A DNA stretch of 64,000 nucleotides from Streptomyces rapamycinicus NRRL 5491 (GTDB lineage Bacteria > Actinomycetota > Actinomycetes > Streptomycetales > Streptomycetaceae). Below are positions 27,864-38,517 of the stretch, one piece after another; position 1 is the stretch's first letter, and each line of letters begins with the position of its first letter. The stretch covers positions 5,208,001-5,272,000 of the forward strand of contig NZ_CP085193.1 in assembly GCF_024298965.1 (NCBI RefSeq), written 5' to 3'. The notes beneath the pieces are model-generated. The model saw only the letters and a list, made by a program, of their open reading frames with translations, had not been told where the DNA came from and did not search any database. The translations under genes were made by a program, and so were the position numbers.

Positions 27864-30017
27864 TTGAACAGTCGATGGACATCGCGGGGGACGCGGACCA
27901 CCCGCAGGCAGACGCTCGCCGCGCTGGCGGCGCTCACCGCCGGGGGAGCCGTGGGGGTTGCCGGGGTCACCGGGATCGCCGGATGCGGGGCCGGACATTC
28001 GCGAGGCGCGGCGGCCGGGCCGGCGCGGGCCAGTGAGCCCGGGGCGGCGGAGCCGTTCACCTCGACGGTGGGCGACAAGCGGGCGCTGCTGCTGCAGATC
28101 ATGGCGCACCCCGACGACGATCTGTACTTCATGAACCCGGACGCCGAGCATGTGCTGCGCTCCGGAGTCCCGGTGGTGAGCGTGTACGTCACGGCCGGTG
28201 AGGCCCGGGGGATCAACCATCAGGCGGGGACGCCGATCCCGGACGCCGACAAGGCCGCGTACTCCGCCTCCCGCCACCAGGGGCTGCGGCAGGCGTACGC
28301 GCAGATGATGGGGCTGAACCAGTTCGCGCCCTGGCAGCGGTCGGTGCTGCGGCTGCCCGGCGGGGTCACGGCGGAGACCAACACCCTCGCGAACGGCGCC
28401 CGCGGCGCCCGGCTGATCTTCCTCAACATCGCGATGCTGTCGGACGGCGGCGTACGGATCCCCGCGCTGTGGGACACCCCGGGCACCGTGATGCGCACCC
28501 TCCTGGCCACCGGTTCCCCGGTGGCGCACCCCAGTTCGTACGGCCATCGGACGCTGGTCGACGTGCTCGCCGGGATCATGGACCGCTATCGGCCCACGCT
28601 GATCCACACACTGGACCCGGACCCCGACTTCCAGGTGCACGACGTGCTGCACCCCAAGGACAACGATCAGCCGGGCTGCTCGGACCACCGCGACCACACC
28701 CCGGTCGCGCTGTTCACCTGGAAGGCGATCGCCCAGTGGGTGACCGCGTCCACACAGCGCGACGAGCGCGCCCCGCGCTTCACCACCACCGCGTTCCGCG
28801 GCTACTACAACCAGCGCTGGCCGCACAATCTGCCGCCCGCGGTGCTCGCCCAGAAGGCCCGGGCGATCAAGTCCTACGGCGGTGCGCCGGACTGGGACTG
28901 CGGCAACGCGGCGGGCTGCGGCGACTACAGCCAGGGCGGGGTGCGCCCGCTGCGGAACCGCAAGGGCTGGATCCGCTCCACCCACTACCGCTACCCCGCC
29001 TCGCTGCCCGCCCCCACCACGGACGCCCAGGGGCGGCTCGTGGCGTACGGCGTGCTCGGCGCCCAGGCCGTGCGGTGGCGCGAGACGGCGGCCGGCAGCG
29101 GACGGTTCGGGGCGCCTCAGGGGCTCGGCGGCGGACCGCTCGCCCCGGCGCTCGCCGCGGTGCGGGACAGCGCTGGGCGGCAGGTGCTGTTCGCCCTGCG
29201 GTTCGCGGCGCTGGCGGGGCAGGGCGCGGCCGACCTCCGCGAGATCGTGGTGCTGGAGCAGCGCCGCCCGGACGGCCCGTTCCGCCCCTGGACCGGGCTC
29301 GGCACCCCTGAGAGCGACCCCGAGCACGGCCGCCGGGTCGGCTGCCCGGCGGCGGTCGCCACCCCGGACGGCCGGGTGCACCTCTTCGTACGGACCGCGG
29401 ACAAGAGCCTGGCCACCCGGGTACGGGACGCCAGCGGCCACTGGGGTCCCTGGCAGCGGCTCGGCGGCGCCGAGATCCAGGACGGGCTGACCGCGCTGCT
29501 GGACGCGGACGGGCAGGTCCATGTCCTCGCCCCCGGCCGCGACACCGTCCACCACTGGGCGCAGGAGTGGGCCGGCGGCCCGGTCGCCCTGCGCCCGCCG
29601 TCCGGTCTGCCGCGCCCCGGCGGGGATCCGCTGGGTGCCGCGGTGGCCCCCGACGGCACGCTCGCGCTGATCTACCGCACCCCCACGGCCACCGTGCCCG
29701 CCGTCCACGGCGACACCTCCCTCACGGTGCGGCACTTCGAGGGCTACGGGGCGATCGCCGCCCACACCGTGGCCGAACCGTCCGGCCGCCACGAGGCGAA
29801 GACGCTGCTGCTGGCCGGGCGCGACCTGGGCGGGGAGGTCCAGGTCCAGTACGGCACCGGCCCGGACGCCAAACCGCTGCGCTCCCCCGGCCATCTGACC
29901 CCGGTCGGTGCCCCGGCCCTCCTGGCGGACGACGGCCACCAGGGCGTCTGCGTGGTGGGCCTGTCCGCCGACGCCACCCCCTGGATCTGGCGCCCCCGCC
30001 CCACGAAACGGGCCTGA
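27864..30017 (+). CDS. Exported PIG-L-family deacetylase with C-terminal beta-propeller
   Basis: The 717-residue protein starts at TTG 27864. Residues 1-45 combine an Arg-rich Tat-like region (RRQTLAALAAL) with a lipobox-like IAGC at Cys41, so it is probably an exported lipoprotein. The PIG-L zinc motif AHPDDD is at ~81-86, and SDHRDHTPVALF gives further ligands near 275. This family removes acetyl groups from N-acetylglucosamine-like sugars. Residues ~385-710 form repeats with Trp/Gly/Asp-rich strands (LFVRTADKSLATRVRDASGH), likely a carbohydrate-binding propeller. Cell-surface glycan deacetylation is inferred. Confidence 0.85.
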   Translation: MNSRWTSRGTRTTRRQTLAALAALTAGGAVGVAGVTGIAGCGAGHSRGAAAGPARASEPGAAEPFTSTVGDKRALLLQIMAHPDDDLYFMNPDAEHVLRSGVPVVSVYVTAGEARGINHQAGTPIPDADKAAYSASRHQGLRQAYAQMMGLNQFAPWQRSVLRLPGGVTAETNTLANGARGARLIFLNIAMLSDGGVRIPALWDTPGTVMRTLLATGSPVAHPSSYGHRTLVDVLAGIMDRYRPTLIHTLDPDPDFQVHDVLHPKDNDQPGCSDHRDHTPVALFTWKAIAQWVTASTQRDERAPRFTTTAFRGYYNQRWPHNLPPAVLAQKARAIKSYGGAPDWDCGNAAGCGDYSQGGVRPLRNRKGWIRSTHYRYPASLPAPTTDAQGRLVAYGVLGAQAVRWRETAAGSGRFGAPQGLGGGPLAPALAAVRDSAGRQVLFALRFAALAGQGAADLREIVVLEQRRPDGPFRPWTGLGTPESDPEHGRRVGCPAAVATPDGRVHLFVRTADKSLATRVRDASGHWGPWQRLGGAEIQDGLTALLDADGQVHVLAPGRDTVHHWAQEWAGGPVALRPPSGLPRPGGDPLGAAVAPDGTLALIYRTPTATVPAVHGDTSLTVRHFEGYGAIAAHTVAEPSGRHEAKTLLLAGRDLGGEVQVQYGTGPDAKPLRSPGHLTPVGAPALLADDGHQGVCVVGLSADATPWIWRPRPTKRA

Positions 30018-30361
30018 CGGCCCGGCCCACCACCGGGTGAGGCGGGGCCGGGGGCACCGTCCCCGGCCCCGCGTCATCCGGCCCACGCCCCGCGCCATAC
30101 ATCCCGGTGGTGCCGGGTCTGCCCCGGCCCCCGGCCAGGGGCGTCGCCACCGGCCCGGGGGCTGGGTGACGTGGCCCGGCCGCGTCCCCTACCCCGCCCG
30201 ATTCGCGTTCGCCGTGGAGCTTCGCCTATGGGCGGGCGGCACGGCCTGGCGGCATGGGCGGGCGGCACGGCCTGGCGGCATGGGCGGGCCCCACCCGCCG
30301 TCTCTGGGCTGGGTGGGGCCCGGTCATGTTCTGCCCAGGGCGGGGGTGTTCCGGTGGGTGC
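30018..30361. other. Intergenic, convergent transcripts, with tandem repeat
   Basis: The PIG-L gene and the minus-strand SRPBCC gene converge here. No gene is supported. The main feature is the tandem repeat at 30228-30290. GC-rich inverted segments are frequent and could act as bidirectional terminators, but none stands out. Confidence 0.5.
30228..30290. repeat. 26-base tandem repeat, 2.4 copies
   Basis: Two exact adjacent copies of a 26-base unit (beginning ATGGGCGGGCGGCACGGCCT) occupy 30228-30253 and 30254-30279. A partial third copy runs to 30290. It lies in non-coding sequence between convergent genes and probably arose by slippage. Confidence 0.8.
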
Positions 30362-31456
30362 TCAGCGACGGGCCGCTGCGGCGCGCCGTCGAGGGCGGTC
30401 GTCGGCCTCGGGCTCCTCGTCGAGGTCCTCGACCTCCTCGGGGTCCTCCTCGTACGCCTCGGGTTCCTCGGCCTCGTCCGGCTCCCCGGCGGCCTCCGGC
30501 TCCTCCTCGTACTCCTCGTCGTACTCCTCGGACTCGCCGCCTGCGGGCTCCTCCTCGTACTCGTCCCCAGCCCCAGCCTCAGCCGCCTCGTCCGGCTCAT
30601 CGGCCTCTCCCCCGGTCTCCTCACCCTCACCGGTCCCGGCGGCCTCGTCGGCCTGCTCGTGCTCTTCCTCCTCCACGGCCGTCTCGTGGTCCCGCACGAC
30701 CTCGCCGTCCCGGATCTCGCCGCGCCAGCCGTCCGTGGCCTCGCCGCGCATCATGATGAACTTCCGGTAGAGCTTCAGATCGAGCCGGGCCCGTCGGCCC
30801 TGGGCCCGCCAGATGTTGCCGGTCTTCTCGAAGAGGCCCTTGGGGAAGTACTCGAGAACCAGCAGCACCCGGGTGAGGTTGTCACCGAGCGGGTGAAAGG
30901 TGACGACGCCCTTGACGGTGCCCTTGGCGCCCTCCGTGGTCCAGCTGATCCGCTCGTCGGCGACCTGCTCGGTGACGTTCGCCCGCCAGCTGCGGGTGGA
31001 CTTGGCGACCTTCACCTTCCAGTTGCTGCTGGTGTCGTCGGCCTTCTCGACGCTGACGACCCCCTTGGCGAAGGTGCTGAACTCCTGGAACTGGGTCCAC
31101 TGGTTGTACGCCTCGCGGACCGGCACCCCGACGTCGATGTCCTCGACGACCGTCACGCTCTTCGATTTGCCGCCCCCGCTCTTGCCCTTGCCGCCTTTGC
31201 CGAAGACCCCTCTGACCTTCTCCTTCAGCGAGTCCTTGAGCGAGTCCTTCAGCTGGGACGTACCGGCCTTCATCAGGGCCTGTCCCGGAGACTTGCCCTC
31301 GGAGAGGGACTGCGCGCCCTTGGCGAGGCCCGAGCCGAGGCCGGAGATCGCATGGGTCGCCCGCGCCTGGACATAGTTCCGCAGCTCGTCCTTCAGACGG
31401 TCGGTGGCCGGATTCTTGACGATGTCGTCCTTGAGCTTGCCGAGCGTGTCAGCCAT
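30362..31456 (-). CDS. SRPBCC (polyketide cyclase/dehydrase-like) protein with acidic tail
   Basis: In this 364-residue protein residues 1-100 are a helical, lysine/serine-rich region (SLKDSLKEKVRGVFGKGGKG). Residues ~100-245 are an SRPBCC domain (VTVVEDIDVGVPVREAYNQW, then WTQFQEFSTFAKGV and HPLGDNLTRVLLVLEY). The last ~110 residues are almost wholly Glu, Asp, Ala and Gly, then a short Arg/Ala end. Such SRPBCC genes occur in Streptomyces gas-vesicle loci beside the partner seen here, but no gvp gene is present in the window. It overlaps its upstream neighbour by eight bases. Ligand unknown. Confidence 0.8.
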   Translation of the reverse strand: MADTLGKLKDDIVKNPATDRLKDELRNYVQARATHAISGLGSGLAKGAQSLSEGKSPGQALMKAGTSQLKDSLKDSLKEKVRGVFGKGGKGKSGGGKSKSVTVVEDIDVGVPVREAYNQWTQFQEFSTFAKGVVSVEKADDTSSNWKVKVAKSTRSWRANVTEQVADERISWTTEGAKGTVKGVVTFHPLGDNLTRVLLVLEYFPKGLFEKTGNIWRAQGRRARLDLKLYRKFIMMRGEATDGWRGEIRDGEVVRDHETAVEEEEHEQADEAAGTGEGEETGGEADEPDEAAEAGAGDEYEEEPAGGESEEYDEEYEEEPEAAGEPDEAEEPEAYEEDPEEVEDLDEEPEADDRPRRRAAAARR

Positions 31457-32036
31457 TGCGGCCCCCCGCGGTCCTGGCGGTCTTCTTCGCCGTGGCCTTC
31501 TTCGCCGTGGTCTTCTTGGCCGCGGCCTTCTTCGCCGTGGCGGAACCGGACGCGGCGGTCTTCTTCGCCGGGCGGGCCGGGGCCTTGGCCGCCGCCTTGC
31601 GCGGAGGCCTCGGCGGCTTCGGTTTCCGCTTCGGCCCGGATTCCGCCTCGCCCTCCGGCCCCTCGGCGGGCTCCTCGTCCTCGCCCCGGTCCCTCTCGTC
31701 CTCGGCGTCGGCCTCCTCGCCCTCGTCTTCGTCCCCGCCTTCGCCGCGCAGCAGCGCCGTGCGCTCGTGCAGCGAATCGGCGAGGCCGCTCACCCGGTCG
31801 GAGACGGCCTTGGTCGCGGCCTGCCGGGTGGCGTCGGCGAGTTCCTTGCGCACCTCCGAGTTGAGGCCGCTCAGCAGCGGCGCCTGGGCGAGGGACTTCT
31901 TCAGCTGCTGCGGATCCAGCGAGATCTTCTTCCCGGCCAGCAACATGCCCAGCCCGACAGCGAGTTTCGCCTTCTTCGTACGCCCGAGGAGATAGCCCCC
32001 CACGACCGCGACCGTGATCTTGCCATTTGTCATCAT
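31449..32036 (-). CDS. Histone-H1-like basic-tail protein
   Basis: This 195-residue protein starts at ATG 32036 or 32033. The N-terminal segment is glycine-rich and amphipathic ([20 protein letters not shown]). A helical region follows ([20 protein letters not shown]), then an acidic block (~105-140) and a Lys/Ala/Pro tail resembling histone H1 repeats ([20 protein letters not shown]). Similar proteins are often mislabelled DNA primase next to SRPBCC genes in gas-vesicle loci. The basic tail could bind DNA or the acidic tail of the next gene product. No enzymatic motif is seen. Confidence 0.75.
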   Translation of the reverse strand: MMTNGKITVAVVGGYLLGRTKKAKLAVGLGMLLAGKKISLDPQQLKKSLAQAPLLSGLNSEVRKELADATRQAATKAVSDRVSGLADSLHERTALLRGEGGDEDEGEEADAEDERDRGEDEEPAEGPEGEAESGPKRKPKPPRPPRKAAAKAPARPAKKTAASGSATAKKAAAKKTTAKKATAKKTARTAGGRNG

Positions 32037-32094
32037 CTGTTCGCTCCCGAAGTCGAACGCGGCTTCGATGTGGACGGCCGGGTACCCACATACG

Positions 32095-32131
32095 AAAGAG
32101 CCCCACCCGCAAGAAGCGAATGGGGCTCTTT
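32095..32131 (-). terminator. tuf terminator
   Basis: Perfect 11-pair stem: AAAGAGCCCCA at 32095-32105 and TGGGGCTCTTT at 32121-32131, with a 15-base loop, starting 18 bases after the tuf stop. Read on the minus strand the stem ends in T-rich sequence, so this is a good intrinsic terminator for the str operon. Confidence 0.85.
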
Positions 32132-32149
32132 GCTCCGGGGAGCGTCAGG

Positions 32150-33343
<1,194 letters not shown>

Positions 33344-33474
33344 TGGGGTCCTCCTGTGGAGTGGTTCTGTACGCATCCACACTTTGCGGATGGGTTCAGG
33401 TGGTCTTACCGAACCGGCCAGGACCCCGAGGGGGATGCCCTTCGCCGTATTCGTATGGGGGCCGGCGGCCGGGG

Positions 33475-33511
33475 CCCGGCATGGAACGCGGTGAACGCGC
33501 TCCATGCCGGG
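33475..33511 (-). terminator. Hairpin between fusA and tuf
   Basis: CCCGGCATGGA (33475-33485) pairs perfectly with TCCATGCCGGG (33501-33511) around a 15-base loop. It is in the fusA-tuf gap, 58 bases after fusA stops. It likely attenuates read-through or marks a processing site before a tuf-specific promoter. Confidence 0.55.
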
Positions 33512-33568
33512 ATGCCCCGATGCCTTGTGCTTCCAGCCTAAAGGGTGAGAAATGCGGATGAACCCGCG

Positions 33569-35689
<2,121 letters not shown>

Positions 35690-35727
35690 ATGGCTCAGTC
35701 TTCTCTCGGTTCTCGATGGGGTAGCGA

Positions 35728-36198
35728 CTACCAGCGGTAGTGCGCGAAGGCCTTGTTGGACTCGGCCATCTTGTGGGTGTCCTCGCGACGCTTGACGGAG
35801 GCGCCCAGACCATTGCTGGCGTCCAGCAGTTCGTTCATCAGGCGCTCGGTCATGGTCTTCTCGCGGCGGGCGCGGGAGTAACCCACCAGCCAGCGCAGCG
35901 CGAGGGTGGAGGAGCGGCCGGGACGGACCTCGACCGGCACCTGGTAGGTGGCGCCACCGACACGGCGGGAACGGACCTCGAGGGTCGGCTTGACGTTCTC
36001 CAGCGCGCGCTTGAGGGTGATGACCGGGTCGTTGCCGGACTTCTCGCGCAGGCCCTCCATGGCGCCGTAGACAATGCGCTCGGCAGTGGAGCGCTTGCCG
36101 TTCAGCAGGACCTTGTTGATGAGGGACGTCACCAGAGGAGAGTTGTAGACCGGGTCGATGATGACCGGGCGCTTCGGGGCGGGACCCTTACGAGGCAT
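35728..36198 (-). CDS. rpsG: 30S ribosomal protein S7
   Basis: A 156-residue S7 ([20 protein letters not shown]), with the RNA-binding [20 protein letters not shown] motif. S7 organises the 30S head and represses the str operon in E. coli. It lies two bases after rpsL. Confidence 0.99.
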   Translation of the reverse strand: MPRKGPAPKRPVIIDPVYNSPLVTSLINKVLLNGKRSTAERIVYGAMEGLREKSGNDPVITLKRALENVKPTLEVRSRRVGGATYQVPVEVRPGRSSTLALRWLVGYSRARREKTMTERLMNELLDASNGLGASVKRREDTHKMAESNKAFAHYRW

Positions 36199-36200
36199 TC

Positions 36201-36572
36201 TTACTTCTCCTTCTTGGCGCCGTAGCGGCTGCGAGCCTGCTTGCGGTTCTTGACGCCCTGCGTGTCGAGGGAGCCGCGGATGATCTTGTAACGAACACCC
36301 GGCAGGTCCTTCACACGACCGCCGCGCACGAGCACGATGGAGTGCTCCTGCAAGTTGTGCCCCTCACCCGGGACATAGGCGGTGACCTCGATCCCACTGC
36401 TCAGCCGGACACGCGCGACCTTGCGGAGCGCCGAGTTCGGCTTCTTCGGCGTCGTGGTGAACACGCGAGTGCATGTACCACGGCGCTGCGGCGACCCCGC
36501 GAGGGCGGGGGTCTTGTTCTTCTCGACCTTGTCCTGACGGCCCTTGCGGACCAGCTGCTGGATCGTAGGCAC
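36201..36572 (-). CDS. rpsL: 30S ribosomal protein S12
   Basis: The protein has 123 residues from GTG 36572, with GGAG six bases upstream. S12 monitors decoding. Lys43 (in [10 protein letters not shown]) and Lys88 (in GGRVKDLPG) are both wild type, so the sequence predicts streptomycin sensitivity at this locus. It is the first gene of the str operon. Confidence 0.99.
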   Translation of the reverse strand: MPTIQQLVRKGRQDKVEKNKTPALAGSPQRRGTCTRVFTTTPKKPNSALRKVARVRLSSGIEVTAYVPGEGHNLQEHSIVLVRGGRVKDLPGVRYKIIRGSLDTQGVKNRKQARSRYGAKKEK

Positions 36573-36622
36573 CGTTTCTCCGGTTTCTGTGTGCCAGTCT
36601 CGGTAAAGCTAACCTGGAGTTT

Positions 36623-36684
36623 CTCCGACCCACGCGGTCGGGTGTGTCGCGCACCGCAGCTCTCCGCGGAAGCTCAGAGAGTGC
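36623..36684 (-). promoter_or_regulatory. Structured mRNA leader of the str operon
   Basis: As mRNA, GCAC/GTGC (36681-36684 with 36651-36654) closes a hairpin with core TCCGCGGA (36658-36674). This is followed directly by CCGACC-loop-GGTCGG (36625-36641) and the flanking GCGACAC sequence. The 3' element matches the rpsJ leader over ~26 bases with one change. It ends ~50 bases before the rpsL start. Two unrelated 5' stems with the same layout suggest conserved RNA structure. Confidence 0.6.
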
Positions 36685-36767
36685 AGATTGTTGGTGTCGA
36701 CACTCCAGCTCCCCACGCGGACGAGTGCACGCGCGAGGACCCGGGCACACCCCAGGCACAAGGTCTG

Positions 36768-36796
36768 AGCGTACCTACCTCATCGACTTCGGTCAA
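36768..36796 (-). promoter_or_regulatory. Probable vegetative promoter of the str operon
   Basis: On the minus strand TTGACC (36796-36791) and TACGCT (36773-36768) are separated by exactly 17 bases, matching the principal Streptomyces sigma factor consensus. The predicted start lies near 36761, giving a leader of ~190 bases that contains the structured element. Confidence 0.7.
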
Positions 36797-37061
36797 AACA
36801 ATGCACCGGACCCCGACACGCCGGAATTGTCCCGCCGGGCCCCGCCCTCGGCAACAGTCGCGGCGGCGGCTCGCGGACCGCTGCCCGAGGAGAGCCCGCT
36901 CTCCCGGCTGCTCTCCTCCTCCCATCCGGAACGCCGCAGAGCGGCCACCCCGCGAGGGGGTGACCGCCCTGTGAGCGATACCGGTCCTACTGGCCGTCAC
37001 CTTCATACGGACATGAGGTGCGCCCTTACGGACCTCGGTCCGCTATGGGCCTCGGTCCGCG
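36797..37061. other. Intergenic upstream of the str promoter
   Basis: Together with the leader and promoter this makes the 489-base gap between rpsL and the FG-GAP gene. I see no gene and no further strong repeat in the distal part. Confidence 0.5.
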
Positions 37062-37913
37062 TCAGCTGATGGCGGTCACATCGCGCCAGCTCTTCGCCAC
37101 CACCACGGGCTCCCGGAAGACGGCGGTGGGGTCGTTGGGGTCGAAGGTGCCGCTGTGGGCGTAGGCCACGAGCGAGCCGTCCTGCCGCAGGCCGAGCAGG
37201 TCCGGCCGGCCGTCGCCGTTGATGTCCGTGACATCGATGATGTCCAGCGTGTCCCAGCCGTGGCCGATCGTGTGCCAGCGGCCCTCGCCCACCGGCTCCC
37301 CGTGGGGGTCCAGGCCCTCGTCGGGCGTGAGGTAGAGGGCGAGGTCGCCGTTGTCATGGAGGACGAGCAGTTCGGGGCGGCCGGAGCCGGTGACGTCGGC
37401 GGCACCCAGGGGGATGTCCGTCGCCCCGAGGGTGGCCAGCCGCACAGGCGCGTCGAAGCTGTTGGTGCCATCGACCTCGCCGGCGAAGGGAATGATGTCG
37501 ATCTTGCTGGTGCCGCCCTGCCTGCCGATGATGTCGGTCTTGCCGTCGGCGTTCATATCGGCGAGGGCGATCGTGTCGTAGGCGACCTCCGGCAGTTTCC
37601 CGCCGATGTGGACCGGTTCCGCCAGAGTGTCCAGTCCGGCGAGACCGCCGCGATTGAGGAAGATATAGCCCTGTTCTTCCACGGTGAGCGCGAACACATC
37701 AGCCCTGCCGTCACCCGTGAAATCGCCGGCCCCCACCCATAGATAGTGATCGGGGAGAATATCGACACCGATCTTCATGGGTTCGCCGTACGTTTTCAAT
37801 CCATTCAGCGCACCGGATCCCGGGTAGACGAATAATTCGCTCCCATGCCGGACGAGAATATCCTGCCTACCGTTCCCGTCGAACGAACCGGAATGACCGG
37901 TGTAGAACAGCAT
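37062..37913 (-). CDS. FG-GAP/VCBS-repeat beta-propeller protein
   Basis: The protein has 283 residues from ATG 37913, chosen because GGGGAGAG lies just upstream; the frame is open to 37991 but without a better site. It is built of six or seven repeats containing the calcium-binding pattern D-x-D/N-x-D-G: GSFDGNGRQD, GDFTGDGRAD, ADMNADGKTD, ADVTGSGRPE and TDINGDGRPD. Such propellers usually sit outside the cell, but no signal peptide is seen with this start. It converges on nothing and borders the biosynthetic locus. Role unknown. Confidence 0.8.
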   Translation of the reverse strand: MLFYTGHSGSFDGNGRQDILVRHGSELFVYPGSGALNGLKTYGEPMKIGVDILPDHYLWVGAGDFTGDGRADVFALTVEEQGYIFLNRGGLAGLDTLAEPVHIGGKLPEVAYDTIALADMNADGKTDIIGRQGGTSKIDIIPFAGEVDGTNSFDAPVRLATLGATDIPLGAADVTGSGRPELLVLHDNGDLALYLTPDEGLDPHGEPVGEGRWHTIGHGWDTLDIIDVTDINGDGRPDLLGLRQDGSLVAYAHSGTFDPNDPTAVFREPVVVAKSWRDVTAIS

Positions 37914-38016
37914 CGACTCTCCCCGCTCCAGGGTTCGACAAGCGCCCCCATGCGGAATTACCGAGGAGCGCGCCACCAGGCATTTGCCCATCCTATGGGC
38001 GCTGTTCGCCCGGTAA

Positions 38017-38036
38017 ACCCCTAGACCAACCCCTAG
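38017..38036. promoter_or_regulatory. Direct repeats ACCCCTAG upstream of the LAL gene
   Basis: Two copies of ACCCCTAG, 12 bases apart, sit at 38017-38024 and 38029-38036. A third lies at 38210-38217 within TACCCCTAGGGA. The extended form CCAACCCCTA is found inverted at 45421-45430, between the two tailoring genes. They are candidate sites for the pathway regulator; binding is not shown. Confidence 0.35.
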
Positions 38037-38371
38037 TACCGCTCCATCAGGCTTGCCTTGATCTTGGCGTCGTTCCGCTGGACAGGGGCTGGTGGCAGGT
38101 GACGCAGATGCCGGTCCAGCACCTCAGCAGGCGTTGGAGGGTGTCGAGGATCTTGACAGCGACCGCTCCGGGCCCGAACCTGATGGCGTTGCCGCAGGTC
38201 AACCTGGGTACCCCTAGGGAACTCGGCCCAGGTCCACGACAGTTGGCGGCCGTGGCGGAACGACCCATCGACCGGGTGAATGCCCACTTCAGGCCCCGGT
38301 GCGATGAACGTCACGTTTTCCGCACGGCATGTCCCGCCCGTCCCGAAATAAATGGTGAGATGGCGGCACAT
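38033..38371 (-). pseudogene. Unrecognised minus-strand frame, possibly a frameshifted gene
   Basis: The 112-codon frame shows coding-like third-position GC in its first half (SFRHGRQLSWTWAEFPRGTQ). In the second half the coding signal moves to a neighbouring frame (VKILDTLQRLLRCWTGICVT), as in a frameshifted remnant. I do not recognise either part. It may be old mobile DNA at the edge of the cluster, or chance. Confidence 0.2.
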
Positions 38372-38517
38372 AGTGGCACCCCAATTAGTAATGGATCAGT
38401 AAGGCGCTTTTTTTAGCTTGACCGTTCTGTGACCAGGCCACACCATCGATAGCGATGGACGCGGTGCAATCGCGCACGCCATTTACCGCTAGGACCGAGA
38501 CTCGCAAAGGGGGATTT

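Larger units (their letters stand above)
37914..38517. other. Upstream region of the LAL regulator
   Basis: These 604 bases hold no confident gene. A minus-strand frame at 38033-38371 is listed separately. Repeated ACCCCTAG elements (38017-38024, 38029-38036 and 38210-38217) are listed as a regulatory feature. TTGACC at 38418 could be a -35 box for the regulator gene, but its -10 box is unclear. Confidence 0.5.

Noticed and set aside
36201..36572. Possible streptomycin-resistance change in S12
   Set aside because: Lys43 and Lys88 are both wild type.
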